Positions 38,218-45,710 of a stretch of 64,000 bases of DNA are shown here, piece after piece. Origin of the DNA: Actinomyces mediterranea (GTDB lineage Bacteria > Actinomycetota > Actinomycetes > Actinomycetales > Actinomycetaceae). The position numbers and the translations under genes are program-made. Where the stretch lies: assembly GCF_900155595.1 (NCBI RefSeq), contig NZ_FTPB01000004.1:62001-126000 (forward strand), given 5' to 3'. The notes below the pieces were generated by a model that searched no databases, was not told where the DNA came from, and saw only the letters and a program-made list of their open reading frames with translations. The stretch's first letter is position 1; each line of letters begins with the position of its first letter.

Positions 38218-39362
38218 CGGCGGAGTCGACAGACACGAAACCCGCGCGCAAGCGCCGCAAGGCCATTATCGGCACCTCCGTCGTCCTGGTCTTGGCCCTC
38301 GCGGGGGTCGCTACGGCGTACGCCCTCGGTCAACTGCCTGCCGGCAAGCAATCCGAGTCGGGAGAGAACGTCTTCACGGGAAGCACCGACGTGGTCACGC
38401 GCGGTACCCTTGAAGGGGAGACGACTGCGGTCGGGACGTTGCGTTACGCGGACCAGTACAAGTTCCGCGGCGTCTTCGAGGGGGTCATCACGAAGCTGCC
38501 CACGCCGGGTACGACCCTGCACCAGGGGGACATGATCCATCAGGTCGGTGACGAGCCCACCTATCTCATGCACGGCGATACCCCCGCGTGGCGCACCTTC
38601 GAGCCCGATATGAGCAATGGCGAGGACGTCACCCAGTTGGAGACCGCGCTCAAGGAGCTCGGGTACTTCACCGGTGAGCCGAACTCGCGCTACGACTGGC
38701 TCACGCGCGTCGCCATCCAGAAGTGGCAGAAGGACAACGATCTCGTCCAGAACGGTGTCCTGCCGCTGGGTCGCGTGGTCTTCGCGCCCGAGGATCTGCG
38801 GGTGGGCACGATGATTTCGCGCCTCGGGGGCCACGCGACGCCGGAGACCGATCTCTTCAACGTCTCCAGCACCCGCCAGGTCATCAGCGCCAACCTCAAG
38901 CTCGCCGATCAGAAACTGGGCGTGGTGGGCAACAACGTTAAGATCCGCCTGCCCGGCGGGGCGACGACCACGGGGACGATCTCCGCTGTGGAGCCCCCGA
39001 CGGACAAATCGTCTGCGTCTGCGGGCGACCAGAAGAACTCAGGCTCAGCCTCGGATGCAGGGGCCGACAAGGAGCGCATCATCCCGATCACCGTGACGCC
39101 CGACGATCCGGAGGCGACAGAGAGTCTGCAGGAGGCCTCCGTGACTCTGGGACTCGTCAGCGACAAACGTGAGAACGTCCTGTCGGTGCCGCTGGGGGCC
39201 CTCATCGCCATCACACCCGACCAGTTCGGAGTCGAGGTGGTCGATGACGACAACACCACGCGGAAGGTGCCGGTGACAACCGGCCTATTCGCCGGGGATC
39301 GCGTCGAAGTATCCAGCGACGAACTGTCTGAGAATCAGCGCGTGGTGGTGCCCGACCGATGA
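38214..39362 (+). CDS. membrane adaptor with peptidoglycan-binding domain (HlyD-like)
   Basis: A 382-residue protein. One N-terminal membrane helix (IIGTSVVLVLALAGVATAYAL) is followed by a lipoyl/barrel-sandwich part. A PG_binding_1 domain at about 135-185 reads VTQLETALKELGYFTG and WLTRVAIQKWQKDN. A beta-barrel/HlyD-type C-terminal region ends VVVPDR. Such adaptors link MacB-type ABC transporters to the cell wall in Gram-positives. The start overlaps the lipoprotein stop, and the end overlaps the ATPase start. Confidence 0.8.
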   Translation: MTAESTDTKPARKRRKAIIGTSVVLVLALAGVATAYALGQLPAGKQSESGENVFTGSTDVVTRGTLEGETTAVGTLRYADQYKFRGVFEGVITKLPTPGTTLHQGDMIHQVGDEPTYLMHGDTPAWRTFEPDMSNGEDVTQLETALKELGYFTGEPNSRYDWLTRVAIQKWQKDNDLVQNGVLPLGRVVFAPEDLRVGTMISRLGGHATPETDLFNVSSTRQVISANLKLADQKLGVVGNNVKIRLPGGATTTGTISAVEPPTDKSSASAGDQKNSGSASDAGADKERIIPITVTPDDPEATESLQEASVTLGLVSDKRENVLSVPLGALIAITPDQFGVEVVDDDNTTRKVPVTTGLFAGDRVEVSSDELSENQRVVVPDR

Positions 39363-40054
39363 GCCGAATCCTTTCACTGCACGACGTGCGCCGCACCTAC
39401 GGCGAACCTCCCGTGGCAGCCTGCGCCGGGGTCAGTCTCGCCATCGAGCGGGGCGAGTTCGTCGCCATCGTCGGCCCATCGGGGTCGGGCAAGTCCACCT
39501 TGCTCAACCTCATCGGGACTCTCGACCGTCCGACCTCGGGCACTGTCGAGATCGACGGGATCGACGTATCGCGGCTCTCGGACCGCAAGCTGTCGGGTCT
39601 GCGTGCTCACCTCATCGGCTTCGTCTTCCAGCAGTTTCACCTCAGCGAGGGCATGACAGCGGTCGATAACGTCGCTGACGGCCTGCTCTACCTGGGGGTG
39701 CCGCGCGCCCAACGCCGCGAGAAGGCCGAGGCCGCCCTGGTGCGGGTCGGTCTGTCCCACCGCCTCCACCACAAGCCCCACCAGATGTCGGGCGGAGAAC
39801 GTCAGCGCGTCGCCATCGCCCGCGCCGTCGTGGGAGATCCGCCGCTGTTGTTGGCCGATGAGCCCACGGGCAACCTCGACTCCGTGTCGGGGGCGTCCAT
39901 CGTGGAGTTGCTCCACGAGCTCCACGAGCAGGGGACCACCATCGTCGTCATCACCCACGACAATGATCTCGCGTTGCAGCTGCCCCGCCAGATCGCCATC
40001 AAGGACGGGCGCATCGTCCACGACTCCGCCGCCAAGGAGGTCGCCCATGTCTGA
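39359..40054 (+). CDS. ABC transporter ATPase, MacB/LolD type
   Basis: A 231-residue nucleotide-binding protein: Walker A GPSGSGKST, Q-loop FVFQQFHL, signature MSGGERQRVAIARA, Walker B LLLADEPTGNLD, H-loop VVITHD. The LADEPTGNLDS wording is typical of the MacB/LolD/FtsE group. Partner of the permease at 40047-41249, with which it overlaps by eight bases. Confidence 0.92.
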   Translation: MSRILSLHDVRRTYGEPPVAACAGVSLAIERGEFVAIVGPSGSGKSTLLNLIGTLDRPTSGTVEIDGIDVSRLSDRKLSGLRAHLIGFVFQQFHLSEGMTAVDNVADGLLYLGVPRAQRREKAEAALVRVGLSHRLHHKPHQMSGGERQRVAIARAVVGDPPLLLADEPTGNLDSVSGASIVELLHELHEQGTTIVVITHDNDLALQLPRQIAIKDGRIVHDSAAKEVAHV

Positions 40055-41249
40055 CAACTCCGCGCTTACGCACTCGAGGCTGCGCTGGTCCGACGTGGTG
40101 CGCCTGGGCGGAACGGGCATTCGCTCCCGTCCGACGCGCGCCATCCTCTCCGCCCTGGGAATCGCTATTGGAATCGCCGCCATGGTGGGCGTCATCGGCG
40201 TTTCTACCTCCAGTCAGGCGCAACTCGCCGAGCAGCTGCGGGCGCTGGGCACCAATATGCTCACCGCCCAGGCGGGCGACGACCTCACCGGGGCATCCAC
40301 GAAGCTCCCCATCGACACGGTGGGACGGATCCGCCTCATCGACGGCGTCGAGAAGGCGACGTCCACCGCCACCTTGTCGGGCGTCTCGGTCTACCGCTCC
40401 CGCCTCTCCGACAAGAACGCGACGGGAGGCACCATCACCATGGCCGCCGAACAGTCCCTGCTTGACGTCGTCGCCGGCTCCATAGCCCGGGGCGCATGGC
40501 TCAACGACGCCACCGCCTCGTACCCCGCGGCGGTTCTGGGGGCCAAGGCTGCTCAGCGCCTCGGCGTCATCAATCCAGGCACCCAGGTATGGATCGGGGG
40601 CACCTCGTTCACGGTGGTCGGCATTCTCAACCCGGTGACGCTGGCACCCGAACTGGACAATTCCGCGCTGATCGGCGCGAGCATTGCGAAACAGCAGTTC
40701 AATTTCGACGGTAAGCCGACCACGGTCTACGAGCGCTCGACCGAGGACAGGGTCGAGGAGGTGCGCGCCCTGTTGGGGCCCACCCTCAATCCGAAGAATC
40801 CGACTTCGGTCAAGGTCTCGCGGCCCTCTGATGCCCTGGCGGCGAAGAACGCGGCTGATCAGACCTTTACAGCGCTGCTGGTGGGGGTGGGGTCGATTGC
40901 TCTGCTGGTCGGTGGCATCGGTGTGGCGAACACGATGATCATCTCGGTGCTCGAGAGGCGCAGGGAGATCGGCCTGCGGCGTTCCCTGGGAGCCATGCGC
41001 GGGCATATCCTCACTCAGTTCCTCGCTGAAGCGCTGCTGTTGGCATTCCTCGGCGGGGCCGCGGGGTGCGTGCTCGGCATCGGCGTGACGATCGGTATGA
41101 GCGCTGCGAATGGCTGGCCGTTCACTTTACCGTGGTACGTCGTGATCGCGGGCTTGACGGTCACGGTGGTCATCGGCGCCATCGCCGGGCTCTACCCGGC
41201 GGTCCGCGCTTCGCGCACGCCTCCCACCGCCGCGCTCAACTCTCAGTAG
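40047..41249 (+). CDS. ABC transporter permease, MacB/FtsX type
   Basis: A 400-residue permease. The first helix near residue 30 (AILSALGIAIGIAAMVGVIGV) is followed by a large MacB-type extracellular domain (about 55-265). Three C-terminal helices and the FtsX motif GIGVANTMIISVLERRREIGLRRSLGAMRG complete it. With the upstream ATPase, adaptor and lipoprotein it forms a tripartite-like exporter; cargo could be a peptide or drug. A strong terminator follows. Confidence 0.9.
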   Translation: MSDNSALTHSRLRWSDVVRLGGTGIRSRPTRAILSALGIAIGIAAMVGVIGVSTSSQAQLAEQLRALGTNMLTAQAGDDLTGASTKLPIDTVGRIRLIDGVEKATSTATLSGVSVYRSRLSDKNATGGTITMAAEQSLLDVVAGSIARGAWLNDATASYPAAVLGAKAAQRLGVINPGTQVWIGGTSFTVVGILNPVTLAPELDNSALIGASIAKQQFNFDGKPTTVYERSTEDRVEEVRALLGPTLNPKNPTSVKVSRPSDALAAKNAADQTFTALLVGVGSIALLVGGIGVANTMIISVLERRREIGLRRSLGAMRGHILTQFLAEALLLAFLGGAAGCVLGIGVTIGMSAANGWPFTLPWYVVIAGLTVTVVIGAIAGLYPAVRASRTPPTAALNSQ

Positions 41250-41299
41250 GAGGTCAGCCCGGAAAGAGCATCGAGCCCCTGGAAGGGCATCCACGCGAA

Positions 41300-41339
41300 C
41301 AGGTGGGCCCGCCGACCACAAGGTCGGCGGGCCCACCTG
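41300..41339. terminator. bidirectional terminator between permease and acyl-CoA ligase genes
   Basis: A perfect 18-bp stem (41300-41317 with 41322-41339) and a four-base ACAA loop between convergent genes. Confidence 0.88.
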
Positions 41340-41432
41340 CATGCTGTCCATTCCCCGGAGTGCGCCAAACCAGCCTTCGGACCCCGCAATTGGGGCTCAA
41401 CTCGCAGGGGAACTCAGACTTGCAAAGGGGAC

Positions 41433-43325
41433 TCAGGCCTCCACGGGCCCGCCGTAGAGCTCGTCAATGATGGGGGCGAGGCGCTGCACGGCCTCACTGC
41501 GTTTGACTTTCAAAGAGGGGGTAAGCATCCCATTCGCCTCGGTGAAGTCCGATGCGAGGACCGTGAACTTGCGGATCGATTCGGCGCGGGAAACATGAGC
41601 GTTCGCAGAGTCCACAGCCTTTTGCAAGGAGGCAAAAACTTCGACGTTCGTCCTCGCATCGGCAACACTCATAGGAGGCAGGCCGTGAGACTCCAACCAC
41701 ACGGGCAGCATTTCCGCATCAAGGGTGATGAGCGCCGACACGAAGGGACGCTGATCACCGACGACGAGGACCTGCGAAATCAAAGGATGAGAACGCATCG
41801 GGTTCTCCAAGAGGGCCGGGGCGACGTTCTTGCCCCCGGCGGTCACGATGATCTCTTTCGCACGGCCCGTGATCCGCACATAGCCGTCACGATCCAGGGA
41901 GCCCAAGTCTCCGGTCTTGAACCATCCGTCCTCGGTGAAGCAAGCAGCGCTCGCCTCAGGGGCGTTATTGTAGCCGTGGAAGACCGAGGGGCCTTTGAGG
42001 AGAATCTCGCCCTCGTCAGAGATCTTGAAGGACATGGGCGGCAGTGCGGGGCCCACGGTCCCGATTTTCGACAGGCTGGGGGTATTGACCGACACCGGCC
42101 CCACTGTTTCCGTCAGGCCGTAGCCCTCCAAGACGGGGATGCCCAGCCCCCGGTAGAAGTGACCGAGCCAGGTCGCCAGGGGAGCGCCGCCCGAGACGAT
42201 GTAGTGCGCGTTGCCGCCGACGAGCTTCACAATGGTCTGATAGACCAGCTTGTCTGCCACAGCATGCTGGGCTCGCAGCGAACGCGAGGGCCCCTCGGCG
42301 GTGTCGAGGGCCTTGGAGTATTCGATCGCCACATGGGCCGCCCAGCGGAAGATCTTCTTCTTCGCGCCTTTCGAGGCTTTCGCGTCCGCCGAGTTGTAGA
42401 TCTTCTCCAAGACGCGCGGCACCACCAGCAGGTAGGAGGGCTTGAAGGACGCGAGGTCGGGCAGCAGGTTCTTGATATTCGGAACATGGGCCAAGACCCC
42501 GTTCCCGCTGATTTGGAAAACCTGCAGGAAGCGCGCGAACACGTGCGCGAGGGGAAGGAAGAGCAAAAGACGCGAGTCCTTCCCCGCTGCGATCTCCGGC
42601 ATCCACGCGTGGGCGTTGAGGCACAGGTTCGTGAAATTCTCGTGGGTGAGTACGGTGCCCTTGGGGGTGCCGGTTGTTCCTGAGGTATACACGATCGTGG
42701 CGATATCGTCTTTCCTCAGGGCATCGGTGCGTGCCGTGACTTCAGTGCGGGGAATGCCCGCGCCCTCTGCGATGAGGGTCTCGATCGCCTCGGAGTCGAG
42801 GGAGAGAACGGTGACGTGGTGACGTCCGATCCGCTCAGCGGCGGCGCGCACGATCTCCGCCATTGACACGGTCTCGGTGATGACCAGGTCGACGTCGGCG
42901 TCGGAGAGCACATGGGCGACTTGCTCGATTGAACTCGTTTCGTAGATGGGCACCGGGATCAGGCCCGCACTCCAGGATGCGAAGTCCAGGAGAGTCCACT
43001 CATAGCGGGTGCGGCTCATGATCGCGATTCTTTGGCCGGGCACCAATCCTCGTGCGATGAGCCCCGCGGCCACCTGCTGAACCTCCTCGTGAAAGTCACG
43101 GGCGCTGACCGGCCGCCATGCGTCGCCCATGCCCAACTTGCGCAGGATGAGGGGGCGGCGGGCGGAGCGCTGAACCCTCTGCTTGAGCAGGAAGGGGATC
43201 GTCGTCGACTCGTCGATGCGCACAAGGGTCGGCGCATGCCACTCGAGGGCGTTCGTCGCACCGGCCTCTGCAAAGGCGCCGTCGTGTGCGAGAGCCTCGT
43301 CGATGGGCTTCTCATCTACTGTCAT
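41433..43325 (-). CDS. long-chain fatty acid-CoA ligase (FadD15-like)
   Basis: A 630-residue AMP-forming enzyme. Motifs: P-loop YTSGTTGTPKGTVLTHEN, A5 GYGLTETVGPVS, A7-A8 TGDLGSLDRDGYVRITGRAKEIIV, and the C-terminal catalytic Lys region LTPSLKVKR. The pattern matches bacterial long-chain acyl-CoA synthetases such as FadD15. Start at ATG 43325 with AGGAG six bases upstream. Cytosolic or membrane-associated; activates fatty acids for lipid synthesis or breakdown. Confidence 0.9.
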   Translation of the reverse strand: MTVDEKPIDEALAHDGAFAEAGATNALEWHAPTLVRIDESTTIPFLLKQRVQRSARRPLILRKLGMGDAWRPVSARDFHEEVQQVAAGLIARGLVPGQRIAIMSRTRYEWTLLDFASWSAGLIPVPIYETSSIEQVAHVLSDADVDLVITETVSMAEIVRAAAERIGRHHVTVLSLDSEAIETLIAEGAGIPRTEVTARTDALRKDDIATIVYTSGTTGTPKGTVLTHENFTNLCLNAHAWMPEIAAGKDSRLLLFLPLAHVFARFLQVFQISGNGVLAHVPNIKNLLPDLASFKPSYLLVVPRVLEKIYNSADAKASKGAKKKIFRWAAHVAIEYSKALDTAEGPSRSLRAQHAVADKLVYQTIVKLVGGNAHYIVSGGAPLATWLGHFYRGLGIPVLEGYGLTETVGPVSVNTPSLSKIGTVGPALPPMSFKISDEGEILLKGPSVFHGYNNAPEASAACFTEDGWFKTGDLGSLDRDGYVRITGRAKEIIVTAGGKNVAPALLENPMRSHPLISQVLVVGDQRPFVSALITLDAEMLPVWLESHGLPPMSVADARTNVEVFASLQKAVDSANAHVSRAESIRKFTVLASDFTEANGMLTPSLKVKRSEAVQRLAPIIDELYGGPVEA

Positions 43326-43731
43326 CGGGACTCCTGTTCGGGCGTGCATCAACGTGACTGCATCCAGCCTAAACCATGTGCCGTGCGGGATAGAGGGAAG
43401 AAATGATGATGGGAAAGGAGGAGGGGGATGTTTCAGAGGGGCAGGAGCCGCCTCGCTCCTGCCACCACTACGGACAGCGTGATTGAGAGGCCGCACTGGG
43501 AAAGAGAGACTGTGGTGTCGTGGTGCGGAGGCGGACGGAAGGAGAGAAGAACGCAATTCGGCGGGGAATACGAGCGAAATGAACGTGCGTTCCCGCAAAA
43601 TTGGACGATGTAGCTCGTTAGAGGAAGACGAAGCAGTGTGCACTCAACGGGCGGGCATCAGCCCGAAATGCCGGATAAGCGCACGACTTGAAGCGGCTCC
43701 GGAGGAAGCGCCGCTGGCAGAAGGCGATCGA
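43326..43731. other. gene-free stretch upstream of the acyl-CoA ligase gene
   Basis: No supported gene. It holds the purine-rich leader region of the ligase gene and a 9-bp hairpin (43440-43448 with 43455-43463). I see no element or conserved gene fragment. Confidence 0.4.
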
Positions 43732-44271
43732 CTAGTTCTCCCGCTCTCCTCCGCGCTGGTAAGGCGCGATCTCTTGAGGTCGGCGCAAAGAGTGACCCGG
43801 CCCGTATGGTTGACTTTTCGTGTAGCCGTTCACTGTATGTCCTCTTGGAGATTTGCGGCGTGTCTGTTCGTCCGAATTAGAGACCTCTGAAGAGACATCG
43901 TCTTCTGTTGAGAAAAGATCGTAATCATCATCATCGATCTCCTCGTCATCTGACCATTCGGCGTCTTCATAATCAGAGGAATCAGATTCTGAATTTCTTC
44001 TGGAAAGAAGCAAAAGCGCTCCGGCAGCCAGCGCGAAGCCTGCGATGATCGCTTTCTTGTGTTCCATCCAAAAGCTCTGCACTCGATCGGAAAGACTGCC
44101 TGCAGAAGACCCATGTTGCTCGAGGGGAGGAGAAGACGAGGTGTCCTCGCTGCTGGGCTCACCTGGTGGTGTCTCATCCTGGAGTTCCGTTTGCTCGATA
44201 TCAGAGGTATCAAGGTCTTCAGAGGATCCCTTCTCGTCATTTGTGGGTGGGTGTTCGGGAGTATTAGTCAT
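43732..44271 (-). CDS. acidic single-pass membrane protein, unknown function
   Basis: A 179-residue protein from ATG 44271. A Glu/Ser/Pro-rich, probably disordered N-terminal half (about 1-68) is followed by one membrane helix (KKAIIAGFALAAGALLLL) and then a very acidic stretch (DYEDAEWSDDEEIDDDDYD). The C-terminal tail is basic and aromatic. No catalytic motif. The composition suggests a scaffold or tether rather than an enzyme. It lies 93 bases downstream of the P-loop ATPase gene in the same orientation and might be co-transcribed. Confidence 0.55.
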   Translation of the reverse strand: MTNTPEHPPTNDEKGSSEDLDTSDIEQTELQDETPPGEPSSEDTSSSPPLEQHGSSAGSLSDRVQSFWMEHKKAIIAGFALAAGALLLLSRRNSESDSSDYEDAEWSDDEEIDDDDYDLFSTEDDVSSEVSNSDEQTRRKSPRGHTVNGYTKSQPYGPGHSLRRPQEIAPYQRGGEREN

Positions 44272-44364
44272 GCTTATCAACCTGATGCAGAGTGATGGGT
44301 TGTTACCCCGGGAAAGAGAGTTTTGTTGTAGCGGCGCGGAGATGGATGGAGGGGGAGAGGAACA

Positions 44365-45540
44365 CTATTCGGCGAGGGGCGTGCGGCGTTGGATGAAATC
44401 GTGGAAGCCGGGGACGGTGAAAGCGACTCTGCCGAGCTCGGGCGAGTAGATGAGACCCTTGGAGATGAGGGCGGCCCGGATGGGCCCGAGAGACTGCGCC
44501 TTCTTGCCGAGGCGCTCGGCGATCGCCGAGGTCGCCGATGAGTCAGGTCCGTCAATGGCCATCGCCGACAGATAATCTCGTTCCGATGCAGTGGCGCGAT
44601 CCCAACGGGCGGGGAAGAAGCCCGAGTCGAGTTGCGCGAATCCAAGAAGAAGGGCGTTGCGGGCGTCGTGCGCGGTGAAGGGGGACCCCTCGGCGACCCT
44701 CCACATGGCGGAACCGAGTTCCTGGATGAAGTAGGGGTAGCCCTGGGATTCCTCGGCGAGGATCACCAGGGCCTCCTCCTCGAACTCTGCGTCCATGGCG
44801 TGTGCGGGACCGAGGAGTGCGGCACGGGTCTCCTCGGCGTTGAGGGAGTCGATGATGCGGACATTGAACATCCTCTCCGCGTAGGATTTCGTTTCTGCGA
44901 GGATCTTGGGAAGATTCGGCAGTCCCGCGCCAATGATGTAGAAAGGCAGTGCGCGCTGGCTGCACTCGTGTTGGCACGAGAGCAGAGCTGCAAGTAGACC
45001 GGGGTCGAGGTCTTGGAGTTCGTCGATGAAGAATGCGATTCCTTTGTTCTCGTCGCGGAGGACTTCGGCGGTGTCGATGACGGCGTCGAGCAGATCGAGT
45101 TCATAGTTGCTCGTCGACGCCCGACCGGGGTCCCGGGCGACGCCGAAGGACACATCGGTGAGCCCGAGGGAGATATTGAAAGACGTGATCGTGGCGAGCA
45201 TCTGACGGACGCGTGATGTGGATGCCTGTGCGGATCGGGCGAAAGATGCGGCGTTCAATCCCTGGATGAGGATCTGGCGCGCGGCGGTGGCCCCCGCTGT
45301 TCCCGAACTGGCCTCGAACTTCACCGCAACCCAGTTCGCGTTCTCTGCCTCCTGAAGCATACGGTTGAGCAGTACCGTCTTGCCGACGCCGCGCAATCCG
45401 ACAAGGAGAATCGGCTGATCGGGGCCAAGACTGCGGGAGCTTCGGGTGATGAGTGAAGAGAAGAGCTTAAGATCCTCGTTACGGCCGACCAGCTCAACGG
45501 GCGGGCGGCCAGATCCGGATGTAGGGATTTGATGACGCAT
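44365..45540 (-). CDS. P-loop ATPase with C-terminal winged-helix-like region (AAA/STAND-like)
   Basis: A 391-residue cytosolic ATPase: Walker A GLRGVGKT (48-55), Walker B IAFFIDELQDLD (Asp173-Glu174), then sensor-type PFYIIGAGLPNLP. The C-terminal part (about 290-391) reads like a helical or winged-helix domain (RDYLSAMAIDGPDSSATSAIAERL). It resembles orc1/cdc6-like and archaeal-type ATPases that are often found as single genes in actinobacteria. The 25-bp inverted repeat just upstream (45553-45609) is presumably its control region. Function unknown; regulation of transcription or defence are both possible. Confidence 0.75.
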   Translation of the reverse strand: MRHQIPTSGSGRPPVELVGRNEDLKLFSSLITRSSRSLGPDQPILLVGLRGVGKTVLLNRMLQEAENANWVAVKFEASSGTAGATAARQILIQGLNAASFARSAQASTSRVRQMLATITSFNISLGLTDVSFGVARDPGRASTSNYELDLLDAVIDTAEVLRDENKGIAFFIDELQDLDPGLLAALLSCQHECSQRALPFYIIGAGLPNLPKILAETKSYAERMFNVRIIDSLNAEETRAALLGPAHAMDAEFEEEALVILAEESQGYPYFIQELGSAMWRVAEGSPFTAHDARNALLLGFAQLDSGFFPARWDRATASERDYLSAMAIDGPDSSATSAIAERLGKKAQSLGPIRAALISKGLIYSPELGRVAFTVPGFHDFIQRRTPLAE

Positions 45541-45552
45541 CCTTGTACTGAT

Positions 45553-45609
45553 TATAGCTTTGTATAGCCCTGTATAGGGTTTTGCTATACAGGGCTATAC
45601 AAAGCTATA
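45553..45609. promoter_or_regulatory. 57-bp perfect palindrome with phased heptamers
   Basis: Two perfect 25-base arms (45553-45577 and 45585-45609) flank a seven-base centre. The right side carries three GCTATAC heptamers at exact 10-base steps (45584, 45594, 45604); the left arm mirrors them as near-complete GTATAGC units. The element begins 13 bases before the ATPase start codon. Ten-base phasing places all units on one DNA face, as expected for cooperative protein binding. Confidence 0.75.
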
Positions 45610-45664
45610 CGGGCGAGGGTGCGAGTCGCGAGAGCTATGCGTGTTGGCGCGCCAATGACGTCAC

Positions 45665-45692
45665 GTGGGCACCGGCGAATGCCGATGCCCAC
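45665..45692 (-). terminator. hairpin after valS
   Basis: A 12-bp stem with one mismatch (45665-45676 with 45681-45692) and a GAAT loop, starting 19 bases beyond the valS stop. Between it and the 57-bp palindrome lie two more short palindromes, TTGGCGCGCCAA (45644-45655) and TGACGTCA (45656-45663). Confidence 0.65.
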
Positions 45693-45710
45693 TAGTCGGG
45701 ATCACAAGGA

